Below, in pieces: positions 22,603 to 29,410 of a DNA stretch of 29,410 bases. The notes beneath the pieces are model-generated. The model saw only the letters and a program-made list of their open reading frames with translations, did not search any database and was not told the origin of the DNA. Position 1 is the stretch's first letter. Each line of letters starts with the position of its first letter. The translations under genes were made by a program, and so were the position numbers. The stretch is from Actinomycetes bacterium (GTDB lineage Bacteria; Actinomycetota; Actinomycetes; Actinomycetales; Dermabacteraceae): contig JAEWEZ010000173.1 in assembly GCA_023389045.1 (NCBI GenBank), forward strand, positions 1-29,410, written 5' to 3'.

Positions 22603-25600
22603 TCAGATGGGCATATGCGCGACCTGCAGTTTGACGCCTCGACCACTGAAGACTAGGAAGCCACGTCCCGTCGGGAAGTCAGCGCGGCGGACCCGCCCCA
22701 GATTCGTGCCGAGCAGGGTCTCGCCGTCAGTATCGCCCGGCTGCAGGACCAAACCGCGACGGCCTGCCTTGAAGGGCTGCGCCAGCGTGTACGCCTGTGA
22801 CCAGGAGCCGGACTCGTTTTCACCCACCACAAACTGTCCCTCGCGGGTGCAGGTGCGGATGAGCTTCTCGAGAGTCGCGTCGATCTTGGTGCCGGTGAAG
22901 TCTGCGACGCCGTCGATGAATAGGGCGAGCTGCCCCTCTTGCACGCCGCCGCTTTCAATCGCCTGGGTGAGCTGCTCAGCCAGCGCCTTCACGCGCTCCG
23001 GATCCGATGCCTCCACATCCCAAATCGGATGCCCCGTCAGCGGGGTGCGCCGTGCAGAGAAGCGCACCAGACGCATCGGCGTATCCAGGGCCTTCAGGTT
23101 GTGCGCCATCACCAGCACCGCCGTCGAACGCCCAGAACTCATCGGGCCGGTGACCATGAAGGTGCCACGCGGTTCGAAGGTGATCTCCTGGAGGGTTTCG
23201 TCCGCCATGCCGATCACGGGCTGGCCGTTGATTACCTTCCGCAGCTGGGAGTATTCGACCTTCTCGGGCAGGTGCTGGATGCCGGGGGCTTCCGGCACAC
23301 CGGCACGTCGCATGGCTCGCGCCAGTTTGCCGATCTCCTGAGCCTGCACGGCAACGTTCGTATCGCCACCGTGCACCGCCACCTGAAGCTCATGCGAACC
23401 CAGGATCGCGCGGCCGGGAGGCGAGTTCCCGTCGAGCACATCCCTGGGTACACCAAAGTTCATGTAGTCATCGGTGCTGGCCATGCGATGGATCAGACGG
23501 CGCTGAATGGACGAGGCCAGAGTGTTCGGTACAGCGTTCGGTCGGTCACCCGTCACGATCACGTGCACGCCCACCGGGCGACCATCCGTGGCGATCTGCA
23601 GGAAGGTCGTGAACCATTTCGCCAGGCCCGAGGAGTCGTAGGCCTCGCGGAAGGCAGCGATACCGTCAACCAGCAGCAGGATGCGCGGGGTGTCCGGCTT
23701 CCCTGCCAGTTCGCGATACTCCGACACCGAACCGGCACGCAGCTTCGCGAAAGCACGCGAGCGCTCATCGACAATCTGACGCAGCATCCGCAGCAGACGA
23801 ACCACGCGTTCCTCGTCGTCGCCGGAGATCACAGCGCCCACGTGGGGAAGCTCTTCCAGCATGGCGAGACCCGAGGAGCCGAAGTCCAGGCCGTACACCT
23901 GCACCGGTCCACCGCGCACCGTCGAGGCGGCCGAGATCGCGATGGTGCGCAGCGTGGTGGACTTGCCCGAGCCACCGGTGCCGAAGATCGCCATATTGCC
24001 GTCGCGGTCCGGGTAGTAGGAAACGGTCGGCTGCGCCTGGTCTTCCGGCACGTCCATCACACCCAGCAGCAGTTCCTCATCGGTCCGACGAGTGGGCAGG
24101 CGCGACAGGTCATAGGTGGTGGCGAGTTCCGAGAGCCACGGTTTGCGCGGGGTGGGAACACCCGCTTGGTCCGCAGCCGCAATGATCGTGGTGACCATCC
24201 GGGAAATGTCGTTCGGACCGGGGTCCTTCACTTCCTTCTTCGGCGGGGCGGGCATGTCCCACTTCTCGCCCGTTCCAAAGTCTTTTTCGACGATATCGAT
24301 GCGGGCACGTTCCGGTTCATCGGTGGTCCAGCCACCGGCATAGCCGGTTTGGAAGGTAGCGATGCGGCCCGGTCCGGTTTTCGCTGCGGCGCGTCCGGGG
24401 ATGCCCGGATCAAAGTGCGCGGCCATCACGTCACCGAGGATGTCCTTGGAGTCAGCCTCATCGGCCATTCGCAGGGCGATACGCAGGTTGGTGTTGGCAC
24501 GCAGGTTGTCTTTGATGACACCCGCGGGACGCTGGGTCGCCAGGATCAGGTGCAGGCCCAGGGATCGTCCTCGGGCGGCAACGTCCACCACGCCGTCGAC
24601 GAACTCGGGGATTTCTTTAGCTAGGGCCGCGAACTCGTCCACGATGATGATGAGGCTTGGAGGGGCATCGGGGTCACCGGTGCGCTCCAGGGAGACGAGG
24701 TCCTTGGCCTTTTTCCGGTTCAGCAGATGCTCGCGGTAGTGCAGCTCAGCGCGCAGTGAGGTGAGGGCTCGACGCACCAGGTGCGGGGACAGGTCAGTCA
24801 CCAGACCCACCGCATGGGGCAGGGTGATGCAGTCGGCGAAGGCCGCGCCACCCTTGTAGTCCACGAAGAGGAAGGTCACCCGGTCGGGGCTATGGGCGGT
24901 GGCCATACCCATCACCCAGGCCTGGAGGAACTCGGATTTACCGGCACCGGTGGTTCCGCCCACGAGCGCGTGGGGCCCCTGGGTGCGCAGGCACAGGTGG
25001 AAAGCGTCCTGACCGTTGTGGCCGATCAGGCCGCGCAGGTTCGCATCGTGTTTGCGGCGCTGCGGCGGTGAGCCATCGCGCGGGGTCAGGGAGTTGTTCT
25101 GCTTCCAGCGTTCGATAATGGCCCCGGGGTCTTCCGCCAGGTCCGTGCCACCGAGTTTGAGGTAGGAAATGGCGCGGGGCAGGTCGGAGTCATCGTCGAT
25201 GGGAACGCCCGCGTCGACCACCGGGGACAGGTGGCGCGCCACGCCAGCGGCCACGTCCACCGACACGGTTTCCACACTGACCGGGTAGAACCGCTCACCG
25301 AGGCGCACATGGCCGGCACTGGCACCTTCCACGGCTTCTTCCACCGAAATATAGGTGCGGCAGGCGGCGGGAAGCGCAGCCGTGTTCGAGGCGCACCACA
25401 CGATGTGCACACCCACATCCGGGCCGCGCTCGGCCAGACGAACCAGGCGGGCGCGATCCACCGGCGCATCATCCTCAATGATGACCACCAGCAGCGGGGT
25501 CACCGGCGCCGGCGGGGTCTCCGGGTTCTGTTTCACATCCGGGTACATCGGCGTGCGCAGCGCAGGCGCCGCACCCCCGGAGCGCTGCTCGATGAGTTCC

Positions 25601-27066
25601 TCAATACGAGCGAGGAGAGCGGTGCCGCGTCCCGCCGTATCGGCAAGGTGGTCCCCCGGCAGCGGAGAGTGCGGGCTGGAGGTATGCGGGAGCCATTTCA
25701 GCCACTGCCACATATCGCGGCTGGCCCGGGAGGTGATGGCAGCGATAGCCATTTCTGCGGGGGAATGCAGGGCGAAAAGCTGGGTGACGATACCGCGCGC
25801 TACCCCGTCGGCTTCTACCCCGCCCCCGGCGATTCCGATATTGCCCGCGTACCGGAGATCCGCGACGATCGGCACCCCGGCGATCATCTTGTACTCCTCG
25901 TTCATGTCGTCGAGCATGTCGTAGTACTTGGGGATCGCGTCGTTCTCCCCCGGCATCTCGATTCCCACCCGGGATTCCGCAACGCCAAGGCCCAGGCGCA
26001 CCGTTGCGAAGGCATTGTGTTCGGGCCGGTGGGTCCACAGCAGGCGGCCTAGGCGGAAAGCCGCGTCCACGGTGTCGGCCACAGACGGCGCCTCGACCAA
26101 CCGCACCGCGCGCTCCAGATCCTGAGCGGCAGTCACGCGGCGTTTCAGGGAGGCGAGTCCCTCTTCGAACTTTTCGATCTGCCGCTCCAGCATCTTCTTC
26201 TGCTGGAACTTGCGGTTCAGGTACCCGGCGGTCGCCATCATCGGCATCATGAAGACGAACATGAGCGAGTAGGGGCTGCGGGTCATGGAGAACATGAAGC
26301 CACCCATGAGCAGCGGGGCGAACATCATGAACAGCGGGAAGAACTGCGGCTGCAGTTCTTTGGGCGGGGTCGGCGCTTTCAGGGGGCGGTAGGGGAAGCG
26401 TGGAACGACGCGCGGGGAGCGATTGAACTCGACGACGGGCGAGTTTGGGGTGGTTCCGCCCAACCGATGCAGGGAGATCACCGAGAAGGTGGTTTGACCG
26501 ATCAGCACGGTGTCAGCCGGACCGATCACCGCCCGCTGCACCTGCTCGCCGGCAATCATCACGCCATTGGAAGACTGCAGATCTACGATTTCGATCGAGT
26601 CGCCCACATTGATGCGGCAGTGACGTTTGGACAGCATCGGGTCGGCGATACGAATGTCGAGATCGCCCTCGCGCCCCACCACGCTCGAACCGGAAGGCAG
26701 CTGGAACTCGCGCCCCTTTTCGGGTCCGGAGAGGACACGCATAAGCGCAACGGCCGCGCCGCGGGATTCGGAGCGGGTCGCGTACTCGGTGCTCGACCGG
26801 GCAATGGAGACGACGGAACCGGAACGCAAGCCCGCCTGAATCAGGTCGATTTCCCGGTCCAGCGAGCGCACTCCCCCAGCGCCCGGACCCGCTCCCGGAT
26901 CCTGCACCTGCAGGGTGAGGCCCTCGGGGGGCTCAACCTCGGAGCGCAGCGGATCGGCCAGGTAGAGCGCATTGGCCACATCGGCAACGCTCGCGGTGGC
27001 ATCTGCGGTCACCTCGAGGTCGGTCAGTCGATCCTCGGGGCGGCGCAGGGTGAGCTTGATGCGCAT
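22603..27066 (-). CDS. eccC: Type VII secretion membrane ATPase, FHA-containing EssC/EccC-like
   Basis: The motor of the type VII secretion machine, 1487 residues in one chain. Residues 1-95 form a ubiquitin- or FHA-like first domain. A canonical FHA domain at about 106-200 shows GRE (131-133), SKRH (146-149) and NG (167-168). Two membrane helices lie at about 242-261 and 265-284, then a Lys/Glu-rich coiled coil. Three FtsK/SpoIIIE ATPase domains follow. Domain 1 has Walker A GGTTGAGKS (703-711) and Walker B LIIIVDE (805-811). Domain 2 has GTGGSGKS (1029-1036) but LLLVDG (1130-1135). Domain 3 has GPMSSGRS (1307-1314, Lys replaced by Arg) and LFIDG. Only domain 1 keeps the catalytic Glu. FHA domains are typical of firmicute EssC, not mycobacterial EccC. 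AGGAGGAG precedes the ATG. Confidence 0.95.
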   Translation of the reverse strand: MRIKLTLRRPEDRLTDLEVTADATASVADVANALYLADPLRSEVEPPEGLTLQVQDPGAGPGAGGVRSLDREIDLIQAGLRSGSVVSIARSSTEYATRSESRGAAVALMRVLSGPEKGREFQLPSGSSVVGREGDLDIRIADPMLSKRHCRINVGDSIEIVDLQSSNGVMIAGEQVQRAVIGPADTVLIGQTTFSVISLHRLGGTTPNSPVVEFNRSPRVVPRFPYRPLKAPTPPKELQPQFFPLFMMFAPLLMGGFMFSMTRSPYSLMFVFMMPMMATAGYLNRKFQQKKMLERQIEKFEEGLASLKRRVTAAQDLERAVRLVEAPSVADTVDAAFRLGRLLWTHRPEHNAFATVRLGLGVAESRVGIEMPGENDAIPKYYDMLDDMNEEYKMIAGVPIVADLRYAGNIGIAGGGVEADGVARGIVTQLFALHSPAEMAIAAITSRASRDMWQWLKWLPHTSSPHSPLPGDHLADTAGRGTALLARIEELIEQRSGGAAPALRTPMYPDVKQNPETPPAPVTPLLVVIIEDDAPVDRARLVRLAERGPDVGVHIVWCASNTAALPAACRTYISVEEAVEGASAGHVRLGERFYPVSVETVSVDVAAGVARHLSPVVDAGVPIDDDSDLPRAISYLKLGGTDLAEDPGAIIERWKQNNSLTPRDGSPPQRRKHDANLRGLIGHNGQDAFHLCLRTQGPHALVGGTTGAGKSEFLQAWVMGMATAHSPDRVTFLFVDYKGGAAFADCITLPHAVGLVTDLSPHLVRRALTSLRAELHYREHLLNRKKAKDLVSLERTGDPDAPPSLIIIVDEFAALAKEIPEFVDGVVDVAARGRSLGLHLILATQRPAGVIKDNLRANTNLRIALRMADEADSKDILGDVMAAHFDPGIPGRAAAKTGPGRIATFQTGYAGGWTTDEPERARIDIVEKDFGTGEKWDMPAPPKKEVKDPGPNDISRMVTTIIAAADQAGVPTPRKPWLSELATTYDLSRLPTRRTDEELLLGVMDVPEDQAQPTVSYYPDRDGNMAIFGTGGSGKSTTLRTIAISAASTVRGGPVQVYGLDFGSSGLAMLEELPHVGAVISGDDEERVVRLLRMLRQIVDERSRAFAKLRAGSVSEYRELAGKPDTPRILLLVDGIAAFREAYDSSGLAKWFTTFLQIATDGRPVGVHVIVTGDRPNAVPNTLASSIQRRLIHRMASTDDYMNFGVPRDVLDGNSPPGRAILGSHELQVAVHGGDTNVAVQAQEIGKLARAMRRAGVPEAPGIQHLPEKVEYSQLRKVINGQPVIGMADETLQEITFEPRGTFMVTGPMSSGRSTAVLVMAHNLKALDTPMRLVRFSARRTPLTGHPIWDVEASDPERVKALAEQLTQAIESGGVQEGQLALFIDGVADFTGTKIDATLEKLIRTCTREGQFVVGENESGSWSQAYTLAQPFKAGRRGLVLQPGDTDGETLLGTNLGRVRRADFPTGRGFLVFSGRGVKLQVAHMPI

Positions 27067-27219
27067 CGGGGCTCTCCTCCTGTGCGGGTGTTCTGCCCGC
27101 GCTTACGGCCGGTTCCGGGGCCGCATCCGATCATGGTCGTCAACGATGAGTGGGCGTGAGACGGGGCGGACTGTCTGCACTGTGCGCGGCGCAGGGCACT
27201 GCACTGCGCACCGGCAGCG

Positions 27220-27930
27220 TCAGTCCTCGTCGCTTTCCTGCTCCTGATCCAGCAGGGGAAGGTCCTCGATAGTGACAAGCCGGGAAAACACGGCGTGCTC
27301 CACCAGGCGAGCCCGTCGATTGCTGGCGAGTTTTCCGGGACCGCCGCGCAGCCCACGCACACCCAAGCGATCCAGTTTGTCGCAGACGTTGTCGAGCTTG
27401 CGGTTAAAGCGGGTCAGGGACCAGCCCAAACGCGCTGCCGCCTGCGCCGAGGTGGGCACCGAGCTCATGGAGCTGCCTTCCCGCGTCAGCATCGGTTCGG
27501 CAAGCGCCAGAATCAACAGTTTCTGACTGGGTGTCATCTGGACGGAGCCGACCGTCGTATCCCCGACCGGATCCGAGGGCGTCAGCGCGCGTTCAAAATC
27601 CGGTGATTCCGCGTGAATGGACAGTTCATAGGTGGTCGGCCCCGCCGTGAACACCACCTTCGTCTCGTCAAAGACCAGCGGGATTTTTGCCCCGGGAGCC
27701 AGCCAGGCCTGCATGGTGCCGGTGCCGTCCGTGATCGTGGCAGAGAGTCGGGAGCCGATATTGACCAGCCACCACATGGCGTCCACCTGCACGACGGAAA
27801 GGAACTTGCGGTGCAGGTACGGGTTGTCGTCATCGACGTTCAGATCGGCTTCGCGTCCGATCGTCAGCTCTGAACCCTCCTCGACGCGATACCACTCACC
27901 GCAGAACTCGACCGAGACCGATGAGGCCAT
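27220..27930 (-). CDS. FHA-domain protein with C-terminal helix-turn-helix-like region
   Basis: A 236-residue cytoplasmic protein. The N-terminal ~100 residues resemble an FHA fold: GRE at 25-27, NPYLHRKFL at 36-44 in place of the usual SxxH strand, and NIGS at 57-60. FHA folds bind phosphothreonine peptides; the replacement of the conserved Ser makes binding uncertain. Residues 130-220 are helical and basic, with MTPSQKLLILALAEP followed by TSAQAAARLGWSLTRFNRKL and RRARLVEHAV, which looks like a winged helix-turn-helix DNA-binding region. The tail is acidic (EQESDED). It sits between the kinase gene and eccC, 153 bases upstream of the latter. A regulator of this locus is my inference. Confidence 0.8.
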   Translation of the reverse strand: MASSVSVEFCGEWYRVEEGSELTIGREADLNVDDDNPYLHRKFLSVVQVDAMWWLVNIGSRLSATITDGTGTMQAWLAPGAKIPLVFDETKVVFTAGPTTYELSIHAESPDFERALTPSDPVGDTTVGSVQMTPSQKLLILALAEPMLTREGSSMSSVPTSAQAAARLGWSLTRFNRKLDNVCDKLDRLGVRGLRGGPGKLASNRRARLVEHAVFSRLVTIEDLPLLDQEQESDED

Positions 27931-27956
27931 GCCGGTTCCCTTCCTTCCTCTCCCGA

Positions 27957-28002
27957 CGACAGGGGCTTTCCCTGCGCCATCGCCACGCCGAAGCCCCTGT
28001 CG
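27957..28002 (-). other. Inverted repeat between the kinase and FHA genes
   Basis: CGACAGGGGCTT (27957-27968) and AAGCCCCTGTCG (27991-28002) are perfect 12-bp arms around 22 bases. It begins 16 bases after the kinase stop and ends 27 bases before the FHA-protein start. It could be an attenuator, a weak terminator or an operator for the downstream genes. Confidence 0.6.
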
Positions 28003-28017
28003 GGCCAGGCTGCAGGC

Positions 28018-29410
28018 TTATCCCTTCTTCTTCAGACAGGTTTGGACGGTCCCACTGGTGCGGCCATCCCGATCCCGTGCGGTCACATTCACGCAGGCTT
28101 CCGGCAGTCCAGGTGGCGCCAAAGTCACCGTCGATTGGCGCCCGTACACCTCTTTTGCCTTGCCAAACTTCTCGTAGTTCTTGGGAAGATCCACCCATTG
28201 GACCACGTAATAGGTAGATTCTGCTGCTCCGTCCGCCTGGGACCAGGAAATCTGGGCACGACCCGGAACACCCGGGCTTTCCGGAACGATCATGTCCACG
28301 GTCAGATTGCCCGGATCCCCCAGCGGGGCGGCTGCCGTGTTCATCTTGCTTTTTTGCTCCGTGGGACGTGACGGCTCTGCCTCGGTAAAGAGGGTCCGCA
28401 CCGCGAGGGTCGATCCGATCCCCAGCCCCACAATCGCCAGCACCGCCAACACAACGAAGGGCCAGACCGGCACCCGTCGCCCCGCCGTCGCCTCGGTCTC
28501 CTCGTCCTCGTCGTAAGTCGGAACAAAACCAACCGCGCGAGCATGATCCTGGAAGCGTGAACCCGTCGGACGCAGCATGGTCGCTTCCCCGGGCTCATCA
28601 TCCGGGCTCGGGGTATACGCCGGGGAGCTGGGGGCGGCACCGAGAGCCGGTGCAACGCCCGCGAACCTATCCATCTGCGGCTTGGAGGCCTGCCCCGTCG
28701 GCTCCCCCGAGGCAGAAGTAGACGGCGAGGGCCCCTCCGGATCCACGATCGAGACACGACGAATCCGCGTATGCGAATCCAGATCGTCATCATCCGAGGC
28801 CGGCATCGATGGTGCCGCACGATCATCGAGCACATCCATCTGCGTGATCGGCAGCGCCAATGCTCGTTCAATCTCCTGCAGCGCACGCCCGAAAGCGAGC
28901 GCCGAGTCATAGCGGCCGGCAGGGTTCTTCGCCATCGCCACCGCAAGCACCCGGTTCAGTTCCGGGGGAACATCCGGCCGGGTCAGGGGCGGAAGCGGTT
29001 CAGTTTCAATCCGGCTAATCAGGTCCGAGGCGGTATTGCGCTGGCCCACCCGCTCAAAGGGGGTCCGGGACCCGAGCAGCGAATAGACCGTGGCGGCCAG
29101 GGAGAACACGTCGGAGCGCACATCGGCGCGCGGCGGGTCCGCAAAGACCTCGGGAGGGGACCACGGGATCGACATGCCCTGCGAGTCCTCAATGTCCTCG
29201 CCCTGCCCGGCGGTAATGGAGATACCGAAATCGGTCAGCGCCGGGCGGTTGTAGTCGGTGACCAGGATATTCGCGGGTTTGATGTCCCGGTGGAGGATCC
29301 CGGCACGGTGTGCGGTTTCCACGGCGCCCGCGATCTGCACACCCACCCGGAGTGCCTCGGCCACGGAGATTCGTTCGCGTCGGAACCGCACCCCGTAGTT
29401 CGGTCGGGAG
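28018..29410 (-). CDS. Membrane Ser/Thr protein kinase (partial, N-terminus outside the window)
   Basis: The 5' part lies beyond the right edge; at least 463 residues are visible and the frame is open to the last base. The C-lobe shows HRDIKPAN (catalytic loop), ALTDFGIS (Mg loop) and PPEVF in place of APE, so it should be active. An acidic, Ser/Pro-rich linker follows, containing EATMLRPTG, a possible phosphothreonine site for FHA binding. One membrane helix (WPFVVLAVLAIVGLGIGST) leads to an extracytoplasmic domain of about 110 residues with a fibronectin-III-like pattern (AQISWSQAD, YYVVQWVDL, VNVTARDRDG) and the end CLKKKG. Topology: kinase inside, sensor-like domain outside. It is the most upstream visible gene of the secretion locus. 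Confidence 0.93.
   Translation of the reverse strand, partial: SRPNYGVRFRRERISVAEALRVGVQIAGAVETAHRAGILHRDIKPANILVTDYNRPALTDFGISITAGQGEDIEDSQGMSIPWSPPEVFADPPRADVRSDVFSLAATVYSLLGSRTPFERVGQRNTASDLISRIETEPLPPLTRPDVPPELNRVLAVAMAKNPAGRYDSALAFGRALQEIERALALPITQMDVLDDRAAPSMPASDDDDLDSHTRIRRVSIVDPEGPSPSTSASGEPTGQASKPQMDRFAGVAPALGAAPSSPAYTPSPDDEPGEATMLRPTGSRFQDHARAVGFVPTYDEDEETEATAGRRVPVWPFVVLAVLAIVGLGIGSTLAVRTLFTEAEPSRPTEQKSKMNTAAAPLGDPGNLTVDMIVPESPGVPGRAQISWSQADGAAESTYYVVQWVDLPKNYEKFGKAKEVYGRQSTVTLAPPGLPEACVNVTARDRDGRTSGTVQTCLKKKG

Overview
The window is a GC-rich, gene-dense chromosomal segment from an actinobacterium. Three things point that way: the cluster tRNA-Tyr / tRNA-Thr / tRNA-Met / rpmG / hadA / hadB / murB, a type VII (WXG100) secretion locus, and many GTG starts behind AGGAGG-type ribosome sites. 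A Micrococcales (Dermabacteraceae-like) host is my guess; the sequence alone does not fix the genus. No phage, insertion sequence, CRISPR array or rRNA was seen, and no gene-free gap exceeds about 300 bases.

Left part (1-8412, all minus strand): a complete BmpA-type ABC uptake system (lipoprotein 4563-5672, double ATPase 2807-4381, permeases 1467-2810 and 136-1470) for nucleosides or a similar solute, then an M20 amidohydrolase and a mannose-1-phosphate guanylyltransferase. The lipoprotein gene has two palindromic operator-like sites upstream, and a strong hairpin separates it from the ATPase gene. An 18-base G run lies at the left edge.

Middle (8645-13366, plus strand): the operon sdhC-sdhD-sdhA-sdhB for succinate dehydrogenase, ended by a clear terminator. 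A hairpin upstream of sdhC would bury its Shine-Dalgarno sequence. After it comes an unrecognised Gly/Ser/Thr/Ala-rich protein gene containing an 18-base tandem repeat.

Centre right (13391-19679, minus strand): three tRNAs and rpmG feed into hadA-hadB-murB, followed by glyA and folD (serine and one-carbon metabolism) and xthA (exonuclease III). yajQ follows on the plus strand, with a perfect bidirectional terminator after it.

Right part (20586-29410, minus strand): a type VII secretion locus. From upstream to downstream it holds a membrane Ser/Thr kinase (cut by the window edge), an FHA protein with a C-terminal helix-turn-helix-like region, a 1487-residue EssC/EccC-like ATPase that itself carries an FHA domain, a WXG100 protein, an LpqN/PsbP-like protein, and two more WXG100 proteins. 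The most striking signal is a 25-base element, identical at 24 positions, upstream of two separate WXG100 transcription units. In both it sits exactly 22 bases from a TAGNGT -10 hexamer. It looks like the operator of a small secretion regulon. The kinase, the FHA/helix-turn-helix protein and the FHA-bearing ATPase could together form a phosphothreonine control circuit for this system; that last step is inference.
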